From Aristolochia californica (Eukaryota > Streptophyta > Magnoliopsida > Piperales > Aristolochiaceae), in the NCBI GenBank assembly GCA_029961685.1, contig JARWKL010000010.1:28370067-28434066 (forward strand): 64,000 bases of DNA. Reading direction: 5' to 3'. Below, piece after piece: positions 22,441 through 32,599 of the stretch. A program made the translations under genes and the position numbers. The stretch's first letter is position 1. Every line of letters starts with the position of its first letter. Below the pieces are notes generated by a model, which saw only the letters and a list, made by a program, of their open reading frames with translations, searched no databases and had not been told where the DNA came from.

Positions 22441-22924
22441 ATCATATCTTCCAACACTCTCCCTCAAACTGGTGGCTTCTTTGTTCTTTACCAAGAGACC
22501 TAGCTGGCATAATATAGGAGAGAGTAAAATCACTCCTACACGTAAGACAACACTCCATACTTCGGTCAAATGGTCATAGTCAAAAATATTTTCACTCAAT
22601 TACACATACGAAAATGTAGCCTTACTGTGCGGCACAAAGTCACCCACCTTCTCAGGGTAGCTAAAAAAAACACTTCTTGGGTGAATAATAGACTTGACTC
22701 ACGCTGGATGTTGGTCACACTCCTATCCTCTGTAGGTAGTGGGTCTATAGGCATTACTCAAAAGTTTAGTAATAAGCTCCTCCATGACGGTGTGCCAACA
22801 AAGGGCACTGACTCTCAAATGGCAGGAGTGAAACTGCCAAATAAATGGGTAAAGGGTAATCACCGAAAGATAATATTCTGGGCCACCATGTACTTTTTTC
22901 TTCATCGGATTAACCAATGCTGAT
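22441..22924. other. Unassigned repeat-derived stretch
   Basis: Starts with another copy of LTR-edge and polypurine words (CATCTTCCAACACTCTCCCTCAA, near 22443-22465). A tract similar to 27530-27670 follows (AGTGAGAATAAAAATCACTCCTA-type sequence). A 117-codon open frame at 22570 resembles nothing I know and has no supporting features. I see no gene here. Confidence 0.4.
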
Positions 22925-23208
22925 AAGAATCAGCAATTGAGAAGTGCTTCAATAATAATATTGTAAAGTTGTGGAGTATAATCAACGCCCTACGTTGAGT
23001 CTGTACGCAGTCACACCTTGAGGCAAACCTGTATAAATCTTGTAGTTTGTTTTTGTACTTGCTTTTCTTTTCTTCCGTGATTATTATTATTACTCTCATT
23101 AGTTTGGAATTAGGGAGTTTAATTCCTAACAAGTGGTATCAAAGTTTTGGTTCGTGATTGAGAGCAATGGCTAGCAAATAAGGATCGGCACTTGGAATCA
23201 ATAAATTA
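22925..23208 (+). repeat. Copia LTR 3' end with primer-binding site and gag start, plus strand
   Basis: The LTR-like end TTAATTCCTAACA (about 23119-23131) is followed by AGTGGTATCAAAG, a primer-binding site. ATGGCTAGCAAA (from 23167) follows, the usual start of copia Gag, with a stop at the next codon. The insertion of the minus-strand element at 23209 ends this copy. Confidence 0.6.
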
Positions 23209-23815
23209 TGTTGAATTTAGGACCCCATGAATAATACCTCGAGCAAGGGGAGAGAGAAAGAAAAAAAGAAATAAGAGAAGAGCTCTCGGGTAGAGAGAGA
23301 AGAGAAGGAAAATAAAAGAGAGTAGAGAGAGAACACTTCACACGAGGGAGAAGAAAAAAATAAGAAACTTGCTTGATGAATTCTGAGTTACAATCACCTC
23401 TATTTATGGTTGAGGAGGGGATAGAGTCCATGTACAAGTAATTTTAGGACTCCTAATTGTATTTCAACTAGTACTCTCCAAGATAAGCCTATCATGATAA
23501 GATTACATTATCTATTTAAGAGACTACTTTGACTCAACTTCTAACTCTACTTTAATCACGTGAAACAAGATAGAAGCCACCTCATGATCTTATCTTTGTG
23601 GGTCCCACATGATCTTCCAGCTCATGTTGATAGAGATACCAACTCATGGTATCTTTGTGGGTCCCACTTGATCTTCAAATCTTCTATTTAATTCTAGCAT
23701 ATGTTCCTTATCTCTTAGAAAGATCCACTTTGTATGAGGACTCTTGTTGACACCTATCGGGCTCATGGTGGGTCCCACCAGCTTGTGTAGCCAGGGTGGG
23801 TCCCACATTGTAACA
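23209..23815 (-). repeat. 3' LTR of a minus-strand copia element
   Basis: This 607-bp LTR starts TGTTGAATTTAGGACC and ends CATTGTAACA. It belongs to the family of the LTRs at 9486 (plus), 31068 and 41800. The polypurine tract of the minus strand (CACCCCTCAAGCTGGGG) adjoins at 23816. The matching 5' LTR is probably 31068-31639, with other elements nested between. Confidence 0.82.
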
Positions 23816-26800
23816 CACCCCTCAAGCTGGGGTCAGAAAACATCGTAGATGCCCAGCTTGCTGCAAATGTTGGACAAAATTTTGTGAGTGACTGGTTTGG
23901 TGAGAATGCCTGCAGCCTGGTTCTATGAAGATACATATTGGAGAGATAAGATGCCGACAGTGAATTTTTCTCGTATGAAGTAGTAGTCTAATGCTATATG
24001 CTTTGTTCTCTCATGGAAGATTGGATTTGACGTGATGTGAATTGCAGCCTGATTATCATAATATAGATTCATAGGGATTCTTTGTAAAAACCTAGTTCAG
24101 TTAGGAGAGATCTGATCCATAGGAGTTCATTGATTGTGTGTGTCATGGCTCTATACTCTGCTTTTGCACTAGACCTTGCAACTACATTCTGTTTCTTGCT
24201 CCTCCATGTAACCAAGTTTCCTCCAACCATTGTACAAAATTCCCGAAGTAGATTTTTTGTCATCCAAGGATCCGGCCCAGTCTGCATCTGATAATCCATT
24301 GATGTTGAAGTGTCCATGATTTTTATGGAGGAGCCCGCTTCTTGGTGCTCCTTCCAGATATTTTAATATTCATTCTAGTGCTTGCCAATGACTGAATTGT
24401 GGTTTGTACATATATTTACTTATCACACTAACTGCATATGAAATATCTGGCCTCGTTATTCAGAGATAAATAAGTCTTCTCACCAATCTTTGATATTTTT
24501 TGACATCTACTTCTTCTTCAGTACATGCACATAATTTTGTATTCGAGTCCATAGGAGTTTCTACTGGTCTACATCCCATGATTTTGGTCTCCTCTAGTAG
24601 GTCAAGGACATACTTCCTTTGAGATAATATAATTTAATGTCTTGATTGTAGTACTTCAATACCCAAAAAATATTTGAGCAGTTTGAGATCATTTGTCTTC
24701 AATTAAGTACATATCCTTTATTTTATCTTTTAGATGCCCTCGGGATCACTGCCAGTTATAATAATGTCATCAACATATACAGTTAGAATTTCCTTGCCTT
24801 TTGGTGTGTCTTTAATAAAGACAGAGTGATCTCCACAGCATCTGTGAAATCCAGCCAGTATGAGTGTTTGGCTAAATTTTTCAAACCATGCACGAGGCGA
24901 CTGTTTGAGACCATAAATAGATTTTTTAAGTCAACATATGGACTCCCCCTCGACCACATACCCAAGTGGTTGCTACATATAAATGTCCTCCTTTATATCC
25001 CCATTCAGAAAAGCAATTTTTACATCAAGTATATTTACCTGCCAGGAAGAGTTAGCTGCCAAAGATAATAACAAACATACCAAGTTTAATTTAGCCACTG
25101 GAGAGAAGGTTTCTTCATAATCAATGTCATAACATTGTGTATAGCCAACAAGGAGTGCTTTCAACCGAACCACGAACCCATCCGGATTGTCATGCATTGT
25201 AAATACCCATTTGCAACCAACGGGTTTCTTATCTGAAGGAAGGGGGACTAGAGCCCATGTTTGATTTTCATAAAGAGCATGTATTTCTTCATCCATAGCC
25301 ACCTTCCACCTTGGATGTTTGAGAGCTTCCTGATAGGACTGTGGTACAGGTACGAAGAAAATAGCCAATAGAAATTAATAATAAACAGGGGAAAGACGAT
25401 GATGAGAAACAAAGTTTGTTATGGGAAGAGAAGTAGAAGGCATGGTGCATGATCTGGGCTTTTTCCTAACAACAATAGAACTAGTATCATATTCTGGGCC
25501 AAAAATAATCGAAGAAGATGGACTTATCTCAGTAGGATATGACAACTTAGCAGGTGTGATGTCAGCCAATGTTTCTGGGGGCTAAGTAGTTTCTGCAGCA
25601 CGGGGCACAACTGGTCGAGGAGAACCTAGTAGGAAAAATAAACCTAGATGAGCATTATCAGAATAATATGGAGATTCTTCAAAAAATTTGACATCCCGAG
25701 ACAAAAGTAAATGCTGAAGAGAGGGATTATAGCAAACATAACTCTTTTGTGTGCAAGAGTATCCTAAGAAGATACACTTCACAGATTTGGTATCAAGTAC
25801 ACTGTGTTTTGGGGAGGAAATATGGACAAAACATTAACAACCCAAAGACTCTCAAAGGCAGTGAAAAAGGATCCTCATTAAGTAATAATAGAAAATAGGG
25901 AGATTTTTTACCAAGAACGGAAGAGGGTAACCGATTTATAAGAAAACATGCGGTAAGAACTGCATGCGACCAATAAAAATATGGAACTTTCATGGCATAT
26001 AGTAAACCACGAGCTACCTCAAGAATATGACGGTTCTTTCGTTCGGCTACACCATTTTGTTGAGGGGTGTAGGCACATGATGTCTGATGAATAATGTCAT
26101 TTTCTTGACAAAACGAGTCAAGATCTTTGGATGTGTATTCTTTGGCATTATCCGACCGAAGGACTTTAATTTTCTGCCAAACTGAGTGAGTTCCATTGTA
26201 TGGCAAGATTTAAATATTAATAGTATTTCAGAACTCTCTTTAAACAAAAATAACCAAGTGGTACGAGTGAAGTCATCAATGAATATAATAAAATATTTCA
26301 TGACAGAAATGTTGGAGATACTCAAGGGTCCCCATACATCAGTATGAATTAGCAAGAAAGGAGAGACACTTTTAATTTCTAAAAGATGTGAGTATGTAGA
26401 CCTCTGATGTTTACTCATTTGATATGCTTCACAATGAAGGTTTGACTGCGCTTTAGGAAAAAAACGATGAAAAGATTGGGTGGACGGATGTCCCAACATG
26501 TTGCGCCATAACCTGGTTTCAGTGTCATAGGTGGATGCAGTATTTATTTGTGACACATCCAGGTAGTAGATCTCCCCTTGTTCATGGCCTCCACCAATCA
26601 CCCGCTTCATTATAAGATCCTGAAACACACATGAAGTGGGTGAGAAACTGATGGAGCAATTAAAATGTTTGGTGAGCTGACTAACCGATAAAAGATTTAA
26701 AGGGAAAGTAGGAACGAAAAGGATATTTGTGTGCAGAAGTGATGGTGTAACAGAAATGGATCCTTTCCCTTGAACTTTAGTTTGTGAACCATCAGCAATG

Positions 26801-27046
26801 GTAACAAATTTTTGTGAAAGATATGGAGAAAGTGAGTATAGAAGATGTTTGTTACCTATAAGATGCTCAAAGGCTCCTGAGTCAATTATCCAGGATGAAG
26901 AGGAGGTAGAAAACATACTTGAATCAGTGGTGGCAGCGATTGGTGAAGAAGTACTTGGGAAGGACCCCATCATTGTCTTCATTTTCTGGAATTGTTCATA
27001 GTCTTCATCAGTAAAATTATGCTTTGGAGTTGTTGTGGTAGACTGC
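23816..27046 (-). pseudogene. Copia polyprotein, minus strand: gag end, protease, integrase, RT, RNase H
   Basis: The most complete copia pol in the window. From its 5' side: a gag end (TPKHNFTDEDYEQFQKMK, near 27000); protease at about 26870-26900 with an intact WIIDSGAFEHLIG; integrase in two frames, 26047-26982 (MLGHPS, IHTDVWGPLSI) and 25793-26206 (LRSDNAKEYTSKDLDSF, TPQQNGVAERKN), with one frameshift near 26180-26210; RT from 25375-25569 and 24973-25368 (PQSYQEALKHPRWKVAMDEEI, NILDVKIAFLNGD), with YVDD intact near 24770; and RNase H at 24069-24317 (GGNLVTWRSKKQNVVARSS). Decay is moderate, a few stops and frameshifts. gag N-terminus and leader are displaced by the LTR inserted at 27047. 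Confidence 0.92.
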
Positions 27047-27690
27047 TATTGAATTTATGGAAAAGTGAAATACTTCATTGATATCAATAACTTGTTATAA
27101 TCAGAGTACATGAACCTCTATTTTATAGTAGAGGAAGATGTAGAGTCCTTATACAACTTATCATTCAATCCTAATTACATTACAACTCTAACTCTTCAAT
27201 TTAAGTAAGTCTAATTTAAGTAAGTCTATCTAAACAACGAAAAGACTAACTTGAGTAGAACTAGGAGTCCTTGATCTTCCAATTGATGTGATAAGGATGT
27301 CAACTCATGGTAATCATTGTGGGGCCTACATCTTATGGGCTTGTTCCCATCTTGTGGGCCTTCCTTGGTCATGTGGCCCATCTTATAATAATCTTAGATA
27401 TGTGGGCATTCCTTGGTTCTGTGGGCTTGAGCTTATCTTCCAACACTCCCCCTCAAGCTGGGGGTGAGAGAACAACATGAACTCCCAGCTTACTACAAAT
27501 GATGTATAAAATGGCACATCTTCCAATATACCTTCATCTTCCAATACTTCCCCTCACGTTGTTGCGTCCTTCCATGAGGCCCTGCAGCATTATAAGTGAG
27601 AATAAAAATCACTCCTAGCCGGTAAGCCATTGCTTCATACTCCAGTCCTAATGCTGGATGTAGGGCACACTCCATTCTATTACCTTCCTC
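27047..27690 (-). repeat. Copia LTR (399 bp) with short polypurine-side tail, minus strand
   Basis: The LTR at 27047-27445 starts TATTGAATTTATGG (TG decayed) and ends CTTCCAACA. CTCCCCCTCAAGCTGGGGG follows and then about 240 bases of internal sequence. It is the same family as the plus-strand LTRs at 28286-28690, 30482-30875 and the solo LTR at 46588-47025. Near 27680 the tail runs straight into the 3' end of a plus-strand LTR of its own family. Confidence 0.75.
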
Positions 27691-27773
27691 TATTATAAAT
27701 AGAGGTTCATGTACTCTGATTATAATAAGTTTACGGTGTAAATGAAGTATTTTTCTTTTCCATAAATTCAACA
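27680..27773 (+). repeat. 3' end of a copia LTR joined to a TRIM interior
   Basis: About 94 bases identical in layout to the ends of the LTRs at 28690 and 30875: ACCTTCCTCTATTATAAATAG, then AGGTTCATGTACTCTGATTA, ending AAATTCAACA at 27773. What follows is not the copia leader but the interior of the TRIM element described next. The R-region TATA (ATTATAAATAG) is retained. Confidence 0.75.
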
Positions 27774-27943
27774 CGGTATCAAAGCGGGCTCCCACGTCGC
27801 GTGTTCGAATCCCCGAGAGGAGTCCTGGCGCGGGTGTAGCGAGCCCCGGACGTGGTCGCCATAAGGGGTTATGGGACCTTGACATGGCACCCGTCGTTGA
27901 GTGTTAAGCCGCTTGAACGTCGGCTCGCGAAGGTGGGGTGTAC
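27774..27943 (+). repeat. TRIM interior, extra upstream copy
   Basis: A 170-bp diverged copy of 28027-28202: GGTATCAAAGCGGGCTCCC at the primer-binding site, GTTCGAATCCCCGAG, then GTCGTTGAGTGTTAAGCCG and a G-rich end (AAGGTGGGGTGTA). With the complete TRIM just downstream it forms interior-LTR-interior-LTR, the pattern of a tandem TRIM whose first LTR has been replaced by a copia LTR end. Confidence 0.75.
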
Positions 27944-28285
27944 TGGTATGGTTCTGGGATTAAGTACTTATGTCTTCCACTCCTAACAGGCCGGTTTTTT
28001 GGGTAGTATTGGCTAGGTACTTAACATTTGGTATCAGAGTGGGCTCCCACGTCGCAAGTTCAAATCCCCAAGGGGAGTTTCCCCGACGCGGGTGTCGCGA
28101 GCCCCAGACGAGGTGGGTGTAAGGGATTATGGGATCTTGACTTGTCCCCCGTCGTTGAGTGTTAAGCCGTTGTGGACGTCGGCACGTGAAGGTGGGGTGT
28201 GATGTTATGGTCCTGGGGTTAAGTTCATATGCCTTCTGCTCCTAAAAGGCAGGTCTTTTGGGTAGTATTGGCTAGGTGCTTAACA
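27944..28285 (+). mobile_element. TRIM retrotransposon, 342 bp, with two 83-bp LTRs
   Basis: The left LTR (27944-28026) starts TGGTATGGTTCTGGG and the right LTR (28203-28285) starts TGTTATGGTCCTGGG. Both are 83 bp and end CTTAACA. The left LTR is followed by TTTGGTATCAGAGTGGG, a tRNA-Met primer-binding site. A purine-rich tract (GTGAAGGTGGGGTGTGA) ends next to the right LTR. The interior is only 176 bp and has no open frame, as usual for terminal-repeat retrotransposons in miniature, which depend on enzymes from other elements. The interior also carries tRNA-like A-box (TATCAGAGTGGG) and B-box (GTTCAAATCCC) sequences about 30 bases apart. Confidence 0.78.
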
Positions 28286-28690
28286 GGCCCACATATCTAA
28301 GAGTATTATTAGATGGGCCACACGACCAAGGAAGGTCCACAAGATGGGCCCAAGCCCATAAAAAGTAGAACCCACAATGATTACCATGAGCTGACATCCT
28401 TATCACATAAGTTGGAAGATCAACAAGGGATCACAAATGCATCTTTATCTTATGGTCACATCCTAGAAGAGTTCTAATTTGAGTTATGTTTGTCTTTTAT
28501 CAATATTGAGTTATTTAATTATGTTGGGACTTATCTTTAAGTGTTAGAGTTTGGGTGTAATTGGGACAAAGGTAGTTTTATTGTAATTGAACTCTACTAC
28601 CTTCCTCTATTATAAATACAGTTTCATGTACTCTGATTATAATAAGCTTATGGTGCCAATGAAGAATTTTTATTTTCCTTAAATTTAACA
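28286..28690 (+). repeat. 5' LTR (5'-truncated) of a gene-less copia-type element
   Basis: Begins mid-LTR (GGCCCACATATCTAAG) right at the TRIM end and runs to AAATTTAACA at 28690. The TATA is ATTATAAATACAG. It matches the full LTRs at 30482-30875 and 46588-47025 but lacks roughly the first 20-30 bases. The primer-binding site TGGTATCAGAGCGGG begins at 28691. Confidence 0.8.
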
Positions 28691-30481
28691 TGGTATCAGA
28701 GCGGGATCTGTGAGTTGAGTTGGTCAACCTACAGAGATAATGAGATCATTTTTCTCTAAACCCTAAACCCTACATCGAGGTTCGTAGTTTTTTTTTTTTC
28801 AATTCCGACACCCATAGTTTGCTTTGTGTTTTTTACCTCTATACTTAGATTTTCATATTTAAAAATCTATATTGACGGAAACATATTTGAGTCTACTTTC
28901 CAAGTAAAAATTATTTTTTTCTATAGAAGTTATCTACAAAGGGATATCGATATTTGAATGAGCAAAGGTCAGATTGTAAAAAGGTTCGAGCAGTAGCTAC
29001 AAGCTTCCACTTCCGAGGTATTTTATGCTATCAAGGACTAGAATTTATATGGATAAATATATATATACAAAGAAATATATGTAAGTATATTCTTTTACCT
29101 ATTCAACCAATTTTTTTATCTGAGTTATCTACAAAGAGAAATCGATATTTGAAGCAACAAAGGTCAGATTCCAAAAGAGGTTCAAGCAACAGCAGAAAAC
29201 TTCAACTTTTGAGGTATTTTATGCTATAAAAAAATAGACTTTATATGGATAATTGTATATCGAAAGAAATATATGTAAGTCTATTTTCTTATCTATTCAA
29301 CCAATTCTTGATATGATTTTTTTATAAGGAGATATTGATCTTGGAAGAGTCATTGGTCATTCTGGAAAGAAAACAGAAATAATACTTAGTTTAGCCAGAT
29401 GACAGAGACCAAAATATATTAGATTATTTATCTTCTAAAAATTATATTTTATTAAGTGAAGTTATACTTAGATGAAATCTATTTAAGTCTAGTTTCAAAT
29501 GAAGAAAATTTCATGTCAATCTGATCTATATTTAAAGATATATTCGCATTAGAAGAATAAAAGGTCATGTTGGTATTCTGTTGCATTGAAAAATCCGAAT
29601 TTAAGCCCATTGTTTTGTGTCACTTTTTGAATTGATATATCAGGAAAATATCTCACTTCTCCCTGGTTTGAGGGCTTATCTATACATCTCTGTTATTTGG
29701 GCTTATGGCTATATCTATGATATTTGGTTCAAGCTAGGATCACTGCCATTACCTCCCAGCTTGAAGGGGAGAAGTACAAGAAGTACAAGAAAGATGTATT
29801 TTATTCCATATGTTGTGGATAATTTTATGTTACCAAAATATTCAAGAATGGGGGAGCACAAAAGATCAAGCTTATGCATCTAAGAAAAATATTTATATTG
29901 GATTATGATTATTCCATGGGTCCTTCTATAAGGTTTATTATTTTGGTTCATGTTATATGTGTTGGAAGATGGTCTTGTTACATTACAGTTGCTTCTATTA
30001 TGTCGCTTTGGATGAGACATTATTATTGAAGAAGATGTGGCCTCGGTATCTTTCCTCATACCATTATTTATTGTTCCCCGTCAAAAATATAAAAAATGTC
30101 AATGGCTGGGATTCCATGATGGAGGAACTTAATATCCTGTTAAAAATATCAAGTGTCAATGGTTGAGATTCCATGACGGAGGAACTTAATACCCCGTAAA
30201 AAATATCAAGTGTCAATGATTGGGATTCCAAGACGAATGAACTTAATACCCCATAAAAAATATCAAATGTCAACGATTGGGACAACTTGACAGAAGAACT
30301 TATTATTACATCTATGTTATACCCCCTGAATTGGCCAGCCAGGTCTCATGGAAGAGAGCACCAGCGTGAGGGGGAGTGTTAGAAGATTGGAGGACCACCA
30401 TTTTATACAAAAATATTATACATATCATTTGCAGCAAGCTAGAAGTTCTTGATGTTTTCTCGCCCCCGGATTGAGGGGGAG
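28691..30481 (+). mobile_element. Non-coding interior of a non-autonomous LTR element
   Basis: 1.8 kb between primer-binding site (28691) and polypurine tract (GGATTGAGGGGGAG, ending 30481). No gag or pol motif occurs in any frame; short open frames are unrelated to retroelement proteins. The interior has two to three diverged copies of a unit of about 200-250 bp (28920-29120 and 29120-29330, sharing GATATTTGAA, AAAGGTCAGATT, GGTATTTTATGCTAT and CTATTCAACCAAT) and a tandem repeat at 30080-30305. A reverse-oriented relative of this interior lies at about 32600-33460. It fits a large retrotransposon derivative mobilised by copia enzymes. Confidence 0.7.
30080..30305 (+). repeat. Tandem repeat, about 60 bp x 4
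   Basis: Four adjacent units share AAAAATATCAAGTGTCAATG, TGGGATTCCA, GACGGAGGAACTTAATACCC. They lie in the 3' part of the gene-less LTR element. On the minus strand they give a repetitive short frame (ESQSLTLDIFYGVLSSS), which I take as an accident of the repeat, not a protein. Confidence 0.8.
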
Positions 30482-30875
30482 TGTTGGAAGATAGGGTCCA
30501 AGCCCACACGACCAAGGAAGGTCCACAAGATGGACCCAAGCCCATAAGAAGTAGGACCCACCATGATTACCATGAGTTGGCATCCTTATCACATAAGTTG
30601 GAAGATCAAGAAGGGCACACAAAGGCATCTTATCTTACGGTCATGTCCTAGAAGAGTTCTAGTTTGAGTTATGTTTGTCTTTTATCAATAATGAGTTATT
30701 TAATTATGCTAGGACTTATTTTTAAGCGTTAGAGTTTGGGTGTAATTGGCACAAAGGTAGTTTTATTGTAATTGGACTCTACTACCTTCCTCTATTATAA
30801 ATAGAGGTTCATATACTCTGATTATAATGAGTTTATGATGTCAATGAATTTTTTTTCTTTTTCATAAATTCAACA
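30482..30875 (+). repeat. 3' LTR of the gene-less copia-type element
   Basis: This 394-bp LTR starts TGTTGGAAGATAGGG after the polypurine tract and ends AAATTCAACA. It is the partner of 28286-28690 and matches it in order along its length, including AGTTATGTTTGTCTTTTATC and the TATA segment. Confidence 0.85.
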
Positions 30876-31067
30876 AAAACATGCATAAGGACATCTCTAA
30901 ACCACCTCTTAATACCGAAAAATAGTTGCATAAAATTAATAATATCATAAATGAATACTTATTTCTTGAGCATCAATCTTGCTTCATAAGGAGCCTTCTA
31001 TGAGCAGCTTTTAATCATATCTTCATAGAGCATAATGGGGATCGTAAATTGGTAGCTCTGATACCAT
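30876..31067 (-). other. Leader and primer-binding site of the minus-strand copia element
   Basis: Non-coding sequence ending at the minus-strand primer-binding site: GGTAGCTCTGATACCA at 31052-31067 is the reverse complement of TGGTATCAGAGCTACC. This is the 5' leader of the element whose pol lies at 23816-27046, separated from it by the insertions at 27047-30875. Confidence 0.6.
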
Positions 31068-31639
31068 GTTGAATTGAGGACCCCATGAATAATACCTCGA
31101 GCAAGGGGAGAGAGAAAGAAAAAAGGGAAAAAGAGAAGAGCTCATGGGTAGAGAGAAGAGAGAAGGAAAATAAAAGAGAGTAGAGAGAGAACACTTCACA
31201 AGAGAGAGAAGAAAAATATAAGAAACTTGCTTGATGAATTCCGAGTTACAATCACTTCTATTTTTATTTGAGGAGGTGATAGAGTCTATGTACAAGTAAT
31301 TTTAGGACTCCTAATAATATTCCAACTAGAACTCTCTAAGATAAGCCTATCATGATAAGATTACATTATCTATTTAAGCGTCTACTTTAACTCAACTTCT
31401 AACTCTACTTTAATCACGTGAAACAAGATATAAGCCACCTCATGATCTTATCTTTGTGGGTCCCACATGATCTTCTAGCTCATGTTGATATAGATACCAA
31501 CTCGTGGTATCTTTGTGGGTCCCAGTTGATCTTCAAATCTTCTATTTAATTCCAACACATGTTCATTATCTCTTAGCTAGAGCCACATTGTATGAGGACT
31601 CTTGTTGACACCTCTCGAGCTCATGGCCATAGTGTAACA
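31068..31639 (-). repeat. 5' LTR of the minus-strand copia element
   Basis: This 572-bp LTR starts TGTTGAATTGAGGACC and ends AGTGTAACA. It is close to the LTR at 23209. On its left is a primer-binding site, so it is a 5' LTR. On its right is a polypurine tract (CTCCCCCTCAAGTTGGGGG), so it is also the 3' LTR of a second, truncated copy. That is an LTR shared by two tandem element bodies. Confidence 0.8.
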
Positions 31640-31879
31640 CTCCCCCTCAAGTTGGGGGTGAGAAAACATCGTAGATGCCCAACTTGCTGCAAATGTTGGA
31701 TAAAATTTTGTGAGTGACTGATTTGGTGAGAATGTTTGCAACCTGGTTTTGTGAAGATACATGCTGGAGAGATAAGATGCCAGCAGTGAATTTTTCTCGT
31801 ATGAAGTGGCAGTCTATTTCTATATGTTTTGTTCTCTCATGGAAGATTGGATTTTATATGATGTGAATTGCAGCCTGAG
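31640..31879 (-). pseudogene. Copia RNase H end, second tandem body
   Basis: About 240 bases of the C-terminal RNase H region, minus strand (ATGTTTTGTTCTCTCATGGAAG encodes the HERTKHIE box; ATTCACATCATATAAAATCC follows it). It stops abruptly at GCAGCCTG/AGACCGAC. It aligns with 23816-24055 of the better copy. Confidence 0.75.
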
Positions 31880-32599
31880 ACCGACTGAACCTCTTAGGAC
31901 TGCCAAGGGCTAATAATCAACTCAAGAAAGAATAGATTAAGTACAAGCTCACCAAAAATATTTTTAAATTACCTTATCACTAAACTTGGCCCGAGATATC
32001 CATCTTTAGTAAATTGAGCTAGCCCGAGTTGATGATGGGTTTAGGTCAAATTTTTATCTCAATTTTTCATCCACTAATTAAAGAGGATAGTAGTAATAAC
32101 TTCACAATAGCTCAAATATCAATTGGCATAATTTGTTTAAGAAGAACCAAACCAAATCAAAGAGCACAAGTAAGTGACAACTTGAACCAACTCAGCTCAA
32201 GGAAGAATTTGAGCCCAATCTTTCAATTTCAACTTGAACTCAATTATTTACTTTAGTCAATTAATCATGCACATAATAAAGGAAACTCTTGGCTGGCCAA
32301 ATATCATATATTTCTTAATCAGAAGGATCATACTCAAATTATCCACCAAATCATGATTTTGAGAAGATCTTTCATAAAATCAACCTCTTCCAAATATAAA
32401 TAAGAAAGCTTTCCCTTGTATTATGGCACCACTTACCAAAAAAGCAATCTTTCTTTTATTTAATACCTAAGGATATCAATTAGATTCTTGTAATCTTTAC
32501 AAATCACCGAAAAAATCTCTCAAAATTTGTGGCTGGAGAAAAAAAATCATAATTCAAAATAGGAACATTTCTTCTCTTTGACAAATAAATCAATTGAAG
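31880..32599. other. A+T-rich stretch without recognisable feature
   Basis: No coding frame, LTR end, tRNA or inverted repeat that I can recognise. A 75-codon frame at 32029 has no family resemblance. It may be an old internal region of an LTR element. Confidence 0.4.

Noticed and set aside
22570..22923. 117-codon plus-strand open frame
   Set aside because: No family resemblance, repeat-derived surroundings, and an opposite frame overlaps it; taken as chance.
24826..25068. Plus-strand frame over the copia RT
   Set aside because: Antisense shadow of the minus-strand RT, which has clear domain matches.
27774..27830. tRNA gene suggested by GTTCGAATCC
   Set aside because: No acceptor stem or anticodon arm can be folded around it; it is the TRIM interior next to a primer-binding site.
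27493..27885. 130-codon minus-strand open frame
   Set aside because: It crosses the copia LTR and TRIM boundary; a by-product of GC-rich TRIM sequence.
30064..30285. Repetitive 73-residue protein on the minus strand
   Set aside because: Simply the translation of the 60-bp tandem repeat; no start context or homologue.
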